DNA of 44,511 nucleotides from Bacteriovoracaceae bacterium (GCA_023954635.1 JAGSHI010000013.1:1-44511); one strand, 5' to 3'. Counted from the first letter of the stretch, positions 24,221-32,508 are shown. Notes: generated from the letters alone by a model not told the origin. Made by a program: numbers and translations.

Positions 24221-26128
24221 ATGAGAAAGCTATTCTTAACTTTAGTTGTATTTATATTAACTCTTCCCTTGTATGCACAAGTTGCTGAGAGTGAACACGT
24301 TACTCAGATAAACTCTGAGTTAGAAAATGCTACAGAGTCCTTAGAAAACTTAAATAGAACAACGGTGCGTTGCCCTGAAAGTAATTCAAGCTCTCCAGAG
24401 CCTCTTTCTTTGAATCCAAGACATCAACGTGAACCAAGAGCAGAAAGAGTTGGATTTTTCTACGATCTTCAATATGTACTGGCAGGAGAAAATGGTAGGC
24501 AAAGTTTTGTTTCAACACCTATGGGGACAGTTAATTTAGGATCAGCAGTAGGAAATTATGCAAGCGCAAATGGTCTAACCAGACAACAAGTTCTCAACCT
24601 TGGAGATGACAAGTTACGTGAAATATTACGGGACTCTTCTTCATTAACAGGGCAAGCATTAGACGATGCAGTTGAAAATGCTATTTTAATAAAAGATTTA
24701 AGTTCCTTAAATAACGACGAGGCAATGTACTCAGCTTTATCACAAAGAATGCAAGGTGCTAGCTTTGGTAGAAAAGTAGGCTTATTAGCAACTTTTTTAG
24801 ATACTTTTGGTAGCAACTACGACAATAGTAGAACTGAGTCAGGCAGTGACACAGCATCAGGAACAGTAACCTTGACTGATATGATGCAAGCTCATAACTC
24901 AAATATTACAAGCGGAACTCAAATTGATGCTGGTGTATGTCGAGACATGCACCAAGCAGCGGTTAGACTAGCTCATTCCATGGGAATTGAAGAGGCCTTT
25001 GGTGTTGGCTTTAGATCTCAAGGTGGTGGACACAGAACTATGGTCCTATCTGATCCTAATAACAGAGGGACTACATATCAATTAAATTATGGAAGAGTGC
25101 TTACTCAAGATGGTGTAGCTGGTGCGACAGCATTAAGCCAAAACCATACTATTCCAGATGTTGGAATTCGTTTTAGAATTTATAATGCAGATGACAAGCC
25201 TGCTATTATTCTACCAAGTGACAGAGGCACTATTCTAAATAGAATGTCAGGTGGACAAGATTCTGACCTAGACCTCATGCACACTGCAAATATAGACACG
25301 GCCCAGGGTGGAATTGCAACTCCGTATGGTAATTTCAGAGTTTTTAACGCTAGAGCAAGTATGGGTAACGGTGAAGAAATCACAGGTATTTCATATAATG
25401 TTCATGTTGATTACAATAAAACTTTTTATGGCGAATATGGAATCACAGGATTCCAAGCTGAGAGAGATACAGAAAAAGGTGTTCTAAAGTCAATGGGCCT
25501 CTATGCAAGAAGTACCCAAGGCTTCAATCATACGAGTCAAGTTACAGAAAATTTTATGATCGAAACTCATGGTGCCATCCATTTAAGAGGAATGTATGCA
25601 AGCACATCTGTCGGTGGGAATGAGAGAGAATCAAACTCAGACTATAATGTTAACGCCCAATATGGTGTTAGAGCACACTACAGAACAGGTCCTGTCAGAC
25701 ATACTTCATCAGTAACTTTTGATTCTACTATTGATCAAGCTGATGCAATTGATGGTGGACAAGGTGTTGCTGTTATTACTCCTACAACTTTAGTCACACA
25801 TGAAGTAGAAGTCCCAATTGCAGATCAAACGAGATTAAACGCAATGCTTGGGCTCGCTTTTAGAGATTTAGGAACAACTTCATATGTGACTTATGATTCA
25901 GAAGTTGGTATTACAAATGATCGCACGGGGACTAGCTTTGTCGTTGGATCAGAAGGAGCATTAAGTAATAATACTCCAATGTGGCTACCTGGTTCAGAAA
26001 GAGTGGGAACTATTGGGTTTAGACAAAATCTTGTCGGTGAACATGTACAATTAAATGTAACTGGTGTTCAATCATTTGAGAACAGAAATAATAATATGTT
26101 CATGGCCGGTATCTCAGGAAGATTTTAA
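24221..26128 (+). CDS. Transglutaminase-like domain fused to an outer-membrane beta-barrel
   Basis: 635 aa. Signal peptide to about residue 20 (LFLTLVVFILTLPLYAQ). Residues 170-320 contain a transglutaminase/papain-like core: AGVCRDMHQAAVRLAHSMGI with Cys240, GGGHRTMVLSDPNN with His271 and Asp278, so a full Cys-His-Asp triad is present. From about 360 to the end the sequence is alternating beta strands rich in Asn, Thr and Gly, ending FMAGISGRF with a C-terminal Phe typical of outer-membrane proteins. I infer a surface- or periplasm-facing peptidase/amidase or transglutaminase carried on a barrel. The ATG follows GAGGA. The stop overlaps the start of the thioredoxin gene (TAATG). Domain order is strongly suggested, exact fold boundaries are not. 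Confidence 0.75.
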   Translation: MRKLFLTLVVFILTLPLYAQVAESEHVTQINSELENATESLENLNRTTVRCPESNSSSPEPLSLNPRHQREPRAERVGFFYDLQYVLAGENGRQSFVSTPMGTVNLGSAVGNYASANGLTRQQVLNLGDDKLREILRDSSSLTGQALDDAVENAILIKDLSSLNNDEAMYSALSQRMQGASFGRKVGLLATFLDTFGSNYDNSRTESGSDTASGTVTLTDMMQAHNSNITSGTQIDAGVCRDMHQAAVRLAHSMGIEEAFGVGFRSQGGGHRTMVLSDPNNRGTTYQLNYGRVLTQDGVAGATALSQNHTIPDVGIRFRIYNADDKPAIILPSDRGTILNRMSGGQDSDLDLMHTANIDTAQGGIATPYGNFRVFNARASMGNGEEITGISYNVHVDYNKTFYGEYGITGFQAERDTEKGVLKSMGLYARSTQGFNHTSQVTENFMIETHGAIHLRGMYASTSVGGNERESNSDYNVNAQYGVRAHYRTGPVRHTSSVTFDSTIDQADAIDGGQGVAVITPTTLVTHEVEVPIADQTRLNAMLGLAFRDLGTTSYVTYDSEVGITNDRTGTSFVVGSEGALSNNTPMWLPGSERVGTIGFRQNLVGEHVQLNVTGVQSFENRNNNMFMAGISGRF

Positions 26129-26562
26129 TGGAAAGACTTCATGTTGCTAATTTTGAGCAAGTTGCATCTACAGAAAAAAATGTTTTTGTTATCAAATTTT
26201 CTTCCCCAACTTGTGGGCCATGCCACAGTATGGCACCTATTGTAGAAGAGTTTGATAAAAATAACCCTCGAATAAAAGTATATGAAGTAGACACAATGGA
26301 AAGCCCAGAGATTGCAGCTCATTTTGGTGTCAGAGGGGTTCCTCATATTTCATTTTGTGAAAACAGAGAGGTCATATACAACATAACAGGACTTACGCCT
26401 CTAAAAACTCTTCAATTTGTTGCGGATAATATAAACGATACTTACCTCAGGACGTATGGACATTTTAAACGTCCTGAGACAAAGAAGACTTGGTGGTATG
26501 AAATAAGCTTAACAGTCGTTATTTCACTACTCGCTTTTATGATTTTCTTTTACCGAGCTTAA
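26128..26562 (+). CDS. Thioredoxin with C-terminal membrane anchor
   Basis: 144 aa. The thioredoxin active site CGPC is at residues 29-32, followed by VRGVPHISF with the conserved cis-Pro. A single hydrophobic segment near the C-terminus (ISLTVVISLLAFMIFFYRA, about 125-144) suggests a tail anchor, with the redox domain in the cytoplasm because no signal peptide is present. It overlaps the TGase-barrel stop by 1 bp as TAATG, so it is co-translated with it. A joint task such as thiol control of exported proteins is speculative. Standard thioredoxins lack this tail. Its end abuts the convergent lipoprotein gene. Thioredoxin call is firm; membrane topology is inferred. Confidence 0.88.
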   Translation: MERLHVANFEQVASTEKNVFVIKFSSPTCGPCHSMAPIVEEFDKNNPRIKVYEVDTMESPEIAAHFGVRGVPHISFCENREVIYNITGLTPLKTLQFVADNINDTYLRTYGHFKRPETKKTWWYEISLTVVISLLAFMIFFYRA

Positions 26563-27042
26563 TTATTTTTGTGGTAATACTACTGTAACTCTTTGACGGT
26601 TACCATTTCGACCTGAACCTAGATTAAAGTCAACGTTACCTTGGTAATAATAAGTAGACCACCACATACATCTCTTACCTAGACGAACAATTTCCATTGG
26701 GAGAAGACCTGGAACAGGTGAAAAGTAATTATTGATTGTAATTTTAACTTGTCCAGTATTTCTAGACCTTTGAATTCTTCCTGGTAAATGTCTACCTCTA
26801 GATCGAGAACATTCATCAAGAACAACTTGTCCGGCCACAATAAGTTTGATCTTAGAAGGAAAGTTTCTAAAATTAGTATTGATTACCCAATCTGATTTAG
26901 GACCAGGTTGTTGACAACCAAATTGTTGGTTAAAACCACAGTTATTGTTTGGGTTGAAGTTAGGATTATTGGCCTGGGTTTTATTATCTTTTCCACAAGA
27001 AACCAAAGTCATTAACATCACTGCAAAAATCATATTCTTCAT
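26563..27042 (-). CDS. Asn/Gln-rich lipoprotein, unknown
   Basis: 159 aa from ATG 27042, which follows GGAG with a 6-nt spacing; a TTG 6 bp earlier is less likely. The lipobox Cys is in MLMTLVSC. Next comes a low-complexity linker rich in Asn, Gln and Pro (NNPNFNPNNNCGF, QQFGCQQPGP) that would tether a C-terminal beta-rich domain of about 100 residues. That domain starts with SDWVINTNFRNF and ends with RVTVVLPQK. It lies tail-to-tail with the thioredoxin gene. Upstream on the minus strand is TTTGACACAAG, a motif also seen elsewhere in the window. Function unknown. Confidence 0.7.
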   Translation of the reverse strand: MKNMIFAVMLMTLVSCGKDNKTQANNPNFNPNNNCGFNQQFGCQQPGPKSDWVINTNFRNFPSKIKLIVAGQVVLDECSRSRGRHLPGRIQRSRNTGQVKITINNYFSPVPGLLPMEIVRLGKRCMWWSTYYYQGNVDFNLGSGRNGNRQRVTVVLPQK

Positions 27043-27185
27043 ATTCAACTCCGTCCTGCTTTTGTTTCACACTTGTGTCAAAAAGCATAGAACAACTACA
27101 CCAGATTGCCAAATAAGTGACATCTATGTGTCCATGGGGCACTTTGACACCAGAAAAGTCATTGAAAACTGGTGACAGCAGAGTA

Positions 27186-28751
27186 TTAGGGTCGACTATT
27201 TTGTTTAAAGTATTCTTCTAGGAACTGGTCAAATTTAAGGACATCAGAATCTTCAATTTCTTTTTGTTTTAAATGGGAGCTAGCTGAAGCTTGGTCAAGA
27301 TCAACCTTCACTTGCTCACTTAATGATTTTCCCTTAAGCCTTTTAGAGTAATCGTGCGATCTGGCCATTGTTGTAGAAAAGAAACACATCCCAGTTTCTT
27401 TCATTTCATTTAGTATTCGTTCTGAGTAGAGTTTTGAACTGTCATCAATACTGTCATAAAAGTGTTGAACTGAATTGGTATAATACTTCTCACCAAGTTC
27501 GTTATCTAATTTTGATGCTATTTGAAACAGGTTATCAAAAACTTCTTTTGCCAATTCCCTTGCAGGCACATCTTCAGATCCATTAAATAGGTTTAGGTTT
27601 TTCTGTCTTCCGTGTCTTGCAACTAATTCTTGATTGCTTCTAAATCTCTTATTCATTTCTAAAGTTAATAATTCATTCTTATCTAACAAACAATAAAGTA
27701 GAAAAACATCGAGGAAGTACACTTGCTCTATCTCAATTCCTATTGGTGAAAAGGCATTAACATCTACTGATCGCAACTCAAGGTACTCAACCCCACCTCT
27801 TAACAAGGCGTTCGTTGGAGACTCTCCAGACAAAGCGACACGCTTAGGCCTAACACCAGAGTAATATTCATTTTCAATTTGAAGTATATTTGAATTTAAT
27901 TGTTTATATTCACCATCTACCTTTATGCCTATATCTTCATAACGTTTTTCGGGAGTGAGAATAGCTTCCCTAAGCCCTGTAGCGTAGGAGTTAATGTCAT
28001 TATAACAAATTTTAATTTTACCTTGCTCAGAATTAGTATAACCGAGATTACTTAGCCTTAATGAGGTAGAGCCATCAAAATACATCGTACCTTTATCATC
28101 GAATTTTTTAAGAGAAAACTCTCCTCTCGTTTTATTAAGAAACGATTGGCAAATAGCTGGAGAAGATCCAAACACGAATGGAATTAACCATGAATGACGA
28201 TGAATATTTCTAGCGGCATTCATATACATCTTAGATTTAAAATCTTGAATAGATTGAGTTGACTCTTCAATGTCATGTAACAATAAAAAGAAATCATCTG
28301 ACAGTGAAAAATTAAAATGAATACCAGATATTACCTGCATAGCGGAACCATACCGATGAAGCAATCCTCTTCTATATACTGATTTCATTTTTCCAACATT
28401 AGAAGATCCGTAGTTTGCAATAGGAATTTTAGTTTCTTTCTCTAATAGACAAGGCATTGAATTCGCCCATAAAATCTCTTCATCCATTTGCTGTAAAGTA
28501 TAGACATGAAGATCTTCTAGGAACTTCAGCATTTCAACAGGGTCTGAATAAACTGGTGTTACAAATTCTAAAAGAGCTTCTGAATAGTCAGTTGTAATAG
28601 ATGGATGAGTTAAGGCAGAACCTAGCGCCATTGGATGAGGCTTTTGTGAAATGACCCCTTCTTTTGTAACTCTTAGCGATTCTTTTTCTATTCCTCTTCG
28701 AAGCGAGCTAGAAACTTTAAAATTATCAATTTTGTTTAACAAGTCTTTCAA
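27186..28751 (-). CDS. gshA: Glutamate-cysteine ligase
   Basis: 521 aa, matching the roughly 518 of the E. coli-type enzyme. The N-terminus has SSLRRGIEKESLRVTKEG, the family signature region, followed by ALTHPSITTDYSEALLEFVTPVY, which shapes the glutamate and Mg-ATP site. It ligates glutamate and cysteine, the first and limiting step of glutathione synthesis, in the cytoplasm. No gshB is next to it. A TTTTTGACACAAC element lies 87-99 bp upstream and may be part of its promoter. The ATG is 140 bp or more from any same-strand gene, so it is probably monocistronic. Confident. Confidence 0.94.
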   Translation of the reverse strand: MKDLLNKIDNFKVSSSLRRGIEKESLRVTKEGVISQKPHPMALGSALTHPSITTDYSEALLEFVTPVYSDPVEMLKFLEDLHVYTLQQMDEEILWANSMPCLLEKETKIPIANYGSSNVGKMKSVYRRGLLHRYGSAMQVISGIHFNFSLSDDFFLLLHDIEESTQSIQDFKSKMYMNAARNIHRHSWLIPFVFGSSPAICQSFLNKTRGEFSLKKFDDKGTMYFDGSTSLRLSNLGYTNSEQGKIKICYNDINSYATGLREAILTPEKRYEDIGIKVDGEYKQLNSNILQIENEYYSGVRPKRVALSGESPTNALLRGGVEYLELRSVDVNAFSPIGIEIEQVYFLDVFLLYCLLDKNELLTLEMNKRFRSNQELVARHGRQKNLNLFNGSEDVPARELAKEVFDNLFQIASKLDNELGEKYYTNSVQHFYDSIDDSSKLYSERILNEMKETGMCFFSTTMARSHDYSKRLKGKSLSEQVKVDLDQASASSHLKQKEIEDSDVLKFDQFLEEYFKQNSRP

Positions 28752-28967
28752 AATATATCCTCAACCCATAGATTATAAATAATTAATGGAATATTCAATT
28801 AATATGAACTCTTTAGTCAGATTAAACTTTTTGCAAGTTGTGTCAAAAATACTAGATCTATACGTTAGCACAATGACGATGCAATATATTCGTTCTATTA
28901 GTTTACAGTGTAGAGAATTAGAATATTAGAACAGCTCTTACTAGGTATAACTTTCCAAGGTAACATT

Positions 28968-29344
28968 ATGGACTTATCTGAAATAAATGTATTAATAGTC
29001 GACGATATCAAAACTGTTAGAAATGTATTAAAGAAAAATTTAATAACTTTAGGGGTAAAGTACATAGAAGAAGCATCTAACATTAAAGATGCCAAAAAAG
29101 TTATAAATTCAAGGCCTGTTGATCTCATTTTATCAGATTGAATATGCCAGATGGAGACGGTATAGAACTTCTCGATTTTTTACGCAATTCAAATGATACT
29201 AGACTAAAGTTTATGAAATTTATCATGATCACTGGTGCAAATGATAAGATTTTGAAGGCAATGGATAATGGCGCTCATAATATAATACATAAACCTTTCA
29301 CGCCTGAAACGATTCTCAAGAAAGTAGAATTAATATTTAATTGA
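28968..29344 (+). pseudogene. CheY-like response regulator broken by a 1-nt frameshift
   Basis: From ATG 28968 (after AAGG) the frame encodes MDLSEINVLIVDD... with acid pair Asp12-Asp13 and acceptor Asp57, then hits TGA at 29139-29141. The next frame (29138-29344) continues NMPDGDGIELLDFL, IMITGAND and HKPF with the conserved Lys. Restoring one G (TGA to TGG at codon 58) would give SDWNMPDGDG and a standard CheY-like domain of about 125 aa. So it is either a real inactivating deletion or a sequencing error. A programmed frameshift is unlikely: no slippery heptamer is visible, and a -1 slip would remove Asp57. It converges on the CPBP gene with an 8-bp overlap. Confidence 0.8.
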
Positions 29345-30089
29345 TGAAAATCTTTGTTAGATTTCCGCTGTGATAAAGAGAAAAGATATCTGCTGATAAA
29401 GCAATTATTATATGAGTAATAACACCCGGCCATATTGAACTAGTTTTAAGTGCTAACTTCCCTAAAACAAGACCTGCAAAAATGCTACCCAAAGCTTCAG
29501 GGAATGGTTTATGGATATGTACTAACGCATAAGGAATCATCATGATGCCTATACTAAACCCGGGCATAATTTTCTCAAGCCGAAAAAGGCCAAACCCACG
29601 GAAAAAATATTCAATACCTACAAATTGAGTTGCATAAACCAATTCATATATAATGAACATTTTTATACTTGTGGCCTTGTATAGAGGGTAAAACCTATAA
29701 AAGTCAGGAGAACTAGTTGCAAAAAATAAAATAGGTAACATTAAAATGATAAGTGGAGAATACATTTTAAAAGATTTCTTTAAATCAAATTTTTCCAAAC
29801 CAGTAGAAGACATATCTTTTACGGGGAATAGCTTATTAAGAAGAAAAGGAACTATGAAAAAGAAAAATAAAAATGAGAGAGAAGTATAAACCTGAGAGTA
29901 AAAAGTATAATTACCAAGGTCTTTTCTAACAATTGGTATATGACGACTAATATGACGAAACGGTCCTTGCCATCCATAATATTCAACCAAAAGCATCATA
30001 AAAGTGATAAAGAAAAAAGTTAAAAAAGAATTCCGTTTATCTTTTTCAATTAGTTCAGTTGGTAGAATTTCAAATAAGTATTTTTTCAT
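29337..30089 (-). CDS. CPBP-like (CAAX protease-related) membrane protein
   Basis: 250 aa with about six transmembrane segments. The segment VGIEYFFRGFGLFRLEK matches the family motif EExxxRG, but the first Glu is Ile, keeping only the second Glu and the Arg. Later motifs are the HIHKPFPEALGSIFAG and VITHIIIA histidine-bearing helices, as expected. CPBP proteins are intramembrane Glu-metalloproteases (Rce1-like, bacteriocin-immunity-linked). Loss of the first Glu may reduce activity or indicate a pseudo-enzyme. The gene lies 11 bp downstream of the GH63-like gene and is probably in its operon. Fold assignment is good; activity is doubtful. Confidence 0.75.
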   Translation of the reverse strand: MKKYLFEILPTELIEKDKRNSFLTFFFITFMMLLVEYYGWQGPFRHISRHIPIVRKDLGNYTFYSQVYTSLSFLFFFFIVPFLLNKLFPVKDMSSTGLEKFDLKKSFKMYSPLIILMLPILFFATSSPDFYRFYPLYKATSIKMFIIYELVYATQFVGIEYFFRGFGLFRLEKIMPGFSIGIMMIPYALVHIHKPFPEALGSIFAGLVLGKLALKTSSIWPGVITHIIIALSADIFSLYHSGNLTKIFIN

Positions 30090-30100
30090 TAAGTAAATCT

Positions 30101-31291
30101 TTAATCATATAGAAAAAGGAACAACGCAGCTGAACTACTGAAATTATCTGCCCCTAATCCTTTGCCTGATTCAGGATGATAATATTCTCTAAACCCACTC
30201 TTTTTTACTAACTTCAGTGTTAGATCTTTCATTTCATCTGAAAGTAGATTTGAAAAAAACCAGTTTTTATCTACCCAGCAAGGACCCCTTGAGAAGCTTT
30301 TCGAATCGTACATATCAGAGGTCATATCGAATGTGCTTAAACCATACTCATTAATATACTTCTCTTTTAGAGTACCGATAGCATCCTTTTTAATATCTTC
30401 AGATGCATTTTCTAATATCGCAGGAAACAAAGACCCCAAAGTCGGAACAAAATAATTCATTTCAATTAAAGCATCTAAATAGGGACATCGAGATTGAGAC
30501 TTATCCCATTCTTTCAATAATGACTTTTCTAAACTTTTAGCTCTTACATTAGCGTTACTATCAAAATGAAACCTAGAAGATAATCTGGCCAATGCGTTTT
30601 CATTCAACGCAAGAACTGTTGTCATCATTGGATCATAAACCAAAAATTCTTGAGGCTCATAATCGTTTTTAGATAATGTTTCTATTATTCTTAAATATTT
30701 TAAATATTGTTCATCGGTTGGTAACTGGCCGATGTCCGGTATTTGTTTTGTATCAAATCGATCGAGTTTAATTTCAACTTGAGATGAAATTCTTCTCATT
30801 GGGGAATCCCAACAAGGAGCATTGTCCATACTACTTTCCCAAGGGTGGAGCAAAGCGACTTGATTTACTTTTAATGGGTCCCGATTTTCATGAAAGAAAA
30901 GGTGTGACTTTTCGATAGCAGGAAGTAAGGCCTTAATTCTTTCCTCATTCGCTCCTCTATTAGCAATATACTCCAATGCTATAGCGCAATTAGTAGGACG
31001 AGCAAGAGTAGAGCTGTTTTCATTATTCCAAACTTCAGGTCCGGGGAAATAGCCATCGAGCTGAGATTTGTCAAAAGTGATATGTGGAACCATTCCATTT
31101 TCAAGACCTGAAGACAATAAAAACTCAAGCTCATCAAGAGATCTATCTAGATTAATATGTGCCCAGCCCATAGCTACAAAAGCACTATCCCAGGCCGACA
31201 TATGCGGATAAAGAGGTGCAGAAGGTATGGTAAATTTTCCACGATCGTTAAGCTCTAAGATTGACTTAGCTTTCTCAATTAAATTTTGCAT
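30101..31291 (-). CDS. GH63-like glycoside hydrolase (mannosylglycerate-hydrolase-like)
   Basis: 396 aa, cytoplasmic, alpha/alpha-toroid type. The N-terminal PHMSAWDSAFVAMGWAHI, GLENGMVPHITF and DGYFPGPEVW follow the pattern of MGH1-type family 63 enzymes. HPWESSMDNAPCWDSPM probably carries catalytic acid residues. No signal peptide. Likely role: hydrolysis of a small glucoside or mannoside, possibly an osmolyte such as mannosyl- or glucosylglycerate, but the substrate is inferred. A perfect TATAAT sits 6 nt before the ATG with no ribosome binding site, suggesting a leaderless transcript. The CPBP gene follows. Family call moderate. Confidence 0.8.
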   Translation of the reverse strand: MQNLIEKAKSILELNDRGKFTIPSAPLYPHMSAWDSAFVAMGWAHINLDRSLDELEFLLSSGLENGMVPHITFDKSQLDGYFPGPEVWNNENSSTLARPTNCAIALEYIANRGANEERIKALLPAIEKSHLFFHENRDPLKVNQVALLHPWESSMDNAPCWDSPMRRISSQVEIKLDRFDTKQIPDIGQLPTDEQYLKYLRIIETLSKNDYEPQEFLVYDPMMTTVLALNENALARLSSRFHFDSNANVRAKSLEKSLLKEWDKSQSRCPYLDALIEMNYFVPTLGSLFPAILENASEDIKKDAIGTLKEKYINEYGLSTFDMTSDMYDSKSFSRGPCWVDKNWFFSNLLSDEMKDLTLKLVKKSGFREYYHPESGKGLGADNFSSSAALFLFLYD

Positions 31292-31297
31292 ACTTAC

Positions 31298-31303
31298 ATT
31301 ATA
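31298..31303 (-). promoter_or_regulatory. Consensus -10 box 6 nt before a start codon (leaderless candidate)
   Basis: The minus strand has TATAAT (complement of 31298-31303) and the GH63-like ATG begins at 31291, leaving 6 nt and no Shine-Dalgarno. Transcription would start at or next to the A of the ATG. The -35 region is not well matched. Confidence 0.4.
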
Positions 31304-31444
31304 AGTTGAAGAGCATTTATTGGTATTAGCAGAGTGTCACACAAGACCAACTGTTTTGGTTGCCCTCTAAACCTAATTTGTCCAAATTTTCCTGCATGAA
31401 TTATGCCCTTATGAGTGAGAGAATATAATCAAATAGGAGATTAT

Positions 31445-32131
31445 ATGAAAATTCTAATAACACTACTCTTTCTGTCACTTTCAACAGCTTTCGCAAGTCA
31501 AGAATGTTCAGATAATCTTGATGACATCAAATTATTTTGTAAGTCCGCTAAACGGGCCTGCGCTGATGTTAAAGAATGTTTAGTAAGAAGAGATTCATGT
31601 GTTTATGGAAAGCCAGCCAATGAGTCAAAATGTAACTCTCTCCATACGTGTATGCAAGACAACAAAGGTAAAATAGATGGTGATTCAAAATGTGAATACA
31701 AATGGGTTACCACATCTTCAGGTTCGAGTTTTTGTAGTGTAACTGGTCACTTCTTATTCAGTGAAGAGGCTTGCCCAGGAAGGATACAAGGTCTTCTAAA
31801 TGCTGTTGCATATGGATTAAGCTCAGCAGTTGATCAATTTGATTGCAAGGCCGTAAACAAGAAGAGAAATGAGAAAGTCGAAAGTTGTGAAAAAGCAATA
31901 GCGAAGGCCAAAACATCATGTAGCAACCTGCCAGAATATGTTGAAGGTTTATCAAAAGTAGATTGCGAATACTCTAAGAATTTTAGTTCCTATACTGGCC
32001 GAAAGTTTTCTGTTACCAGCTCAAATTCAACGAGAGTTAATAACTCTTCTAGAAACTACCGGGAAGAGAGACCTCCACACAATGACGATGCGGGTGGTGG
32101 GTCAAATAATGGTAACGGAAGCTCTAGATAA
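31445..32131 (+). CDS. Secreted 14-cysteine protein, unknown
   Basis: 228 aa from ATG 31445, which follows AGGAGA (31434-31439). An in-frame ATG at 31415 would add a polar prefix. Signal peptide ILITLLFLSLSTAFAS, with no lipobox. The mature protein has about 14 cysteines (for example CKSAKRACADVKEC, CNSLHTCMQDN, CSVTGH, SCEKAIAKAKTSC), evenly spread, suggesting several disulfides. It ends in a Ser/Asn/Gly-rich low-complexity tail (NDDAGGGSNNGNGSSR). It could be a periplasmic or extracellular structural or binding protein. I do not recognise the family. Confidence 0.7.
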   Translation: MKILITLLFLSLSTAFASQECSDNLDDIKLFCKSAKRACADVKECLVRRDSCVYGKPANESKCNSLHTCMQDNKGKIDGDSKCEYKWVTTSSGSSFCSVTGHFLFSEEACPGRIQGLLNAVAYGLSSAVDQFDCKAVNKKRNEKVESCEKAIAKAKTSCSNLPEYVEGLSKVDCEYSKNFSSYTGRKFSVTSSNSTRVNNSSRNYREERPPHNDDAGGGSNNGNGSSR

Positions 32132-32168
32132 TTTAAACTAGTCATTAATTCACTGACAAAAAGCTAAC

Positions 32169-32198
32169 TTGACACACAGAGTCTTTTTTTCTTACAGT
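32169..32198 (+). promoter_or_regulatory. Candidate promoter for the 59-aa exported peptide gene
   Basis: TTGACA at 32169-32174 and TACAGT at 32193-32198, 18 bp apart. TACAGT matches the -10 consensus at four of six positions. It would give a leader of about 100 nt containing an imperfect hairpin at 32239-32262. Confidence 0.4.
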
Positions 32199-32307
32199 TA
32201 CCTTTTTCCAATAACTTAGCAACTGTTACTTCCTGTAATTATTTCACGAAGTGTGAATAATCCTCAGAACTGCATTATATTGCCCTCACATAAGCGGGGG
32301 GAAGCAT

Positions 32308-32487
32308 ATGAAAAGGAAAATAATAATTGCTGGAGTAAGTCTTCTTACATTTGCAGCATTAGCTGGGATAAGTCCCATCTTAAATTCACCTAAAATTGAG
32401 ATAGAAAAATTTAACAATCAATTATCTTCAATTATGACAAAAGCTACGGTTACAGCTGAAGTTAAAGTAGTTCAAGAGAAGCTATAA
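32308..32487 (+). CDS. Short exported or membrane-anchored peptide
   Basis: 59 aa from ATG 32308. The ribosome binding site is very strong: GGGGGAAG at 32296-32303, 4 nt from the ATG. The peptide starts MKRKIIIAGVSLLTFAALAG, a basic N-terminus followed by one hydrophobic helix, then a charged helical tail ending TAEVKVVQEKL. It may be a signal-anchored single-pass protein or a cleaved small exported peptide. It is followed by a near-copy of the gene's last 21 bp. Function is unknown; the ribosome binding site and signal sequence support a real gene. Confidence 0.65.
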   Translation: MKRKIIIAGVSLLTFAALAGISPILNSPKIEIEKFNNQLSSIMTKATVTAEVKVVQEKL

Positions 32488-32508
32488 GTAGTTCAAGTGA
32501 AGTTATAA
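32467..32508 (+). repeat. Two tandem 21-bp units, each ending in TAA
   Basis: GTAGTTCAAGAGAAGCTATAA (21 nt, 32467-32487) is followed directly by a copy at 32488-32508 differing at two positions. The first copy encodes the C-terminus VVQEKL plus stop of the 59-aa gene; the second also ends in TAA in the same frame. A third partial unit begins at 32509. Confidence 0.75.

Noticed and set aside
26945-27175. Plus-strand open frame of 76 codons spanning a lipoprotein start
   Set aside because: Mostly antisense to the lipoprotein gene and its upstream region, with no ribosome binding site.
29127-29141. Programmed frameshift in the response regulator
   Set aside because: No slippery heptamer is present and the -1 frame would replace the acceptor Asp57, so the product would not be a normal receiver.
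32239-32262. Imperfect hairpin ATTATTTCAC...GTGTGAATAAT as a terminator
   Set aside because: It has a bulge, no T-run, and lies in the leader of the 59-aa gene; too weak to list as a terminator.
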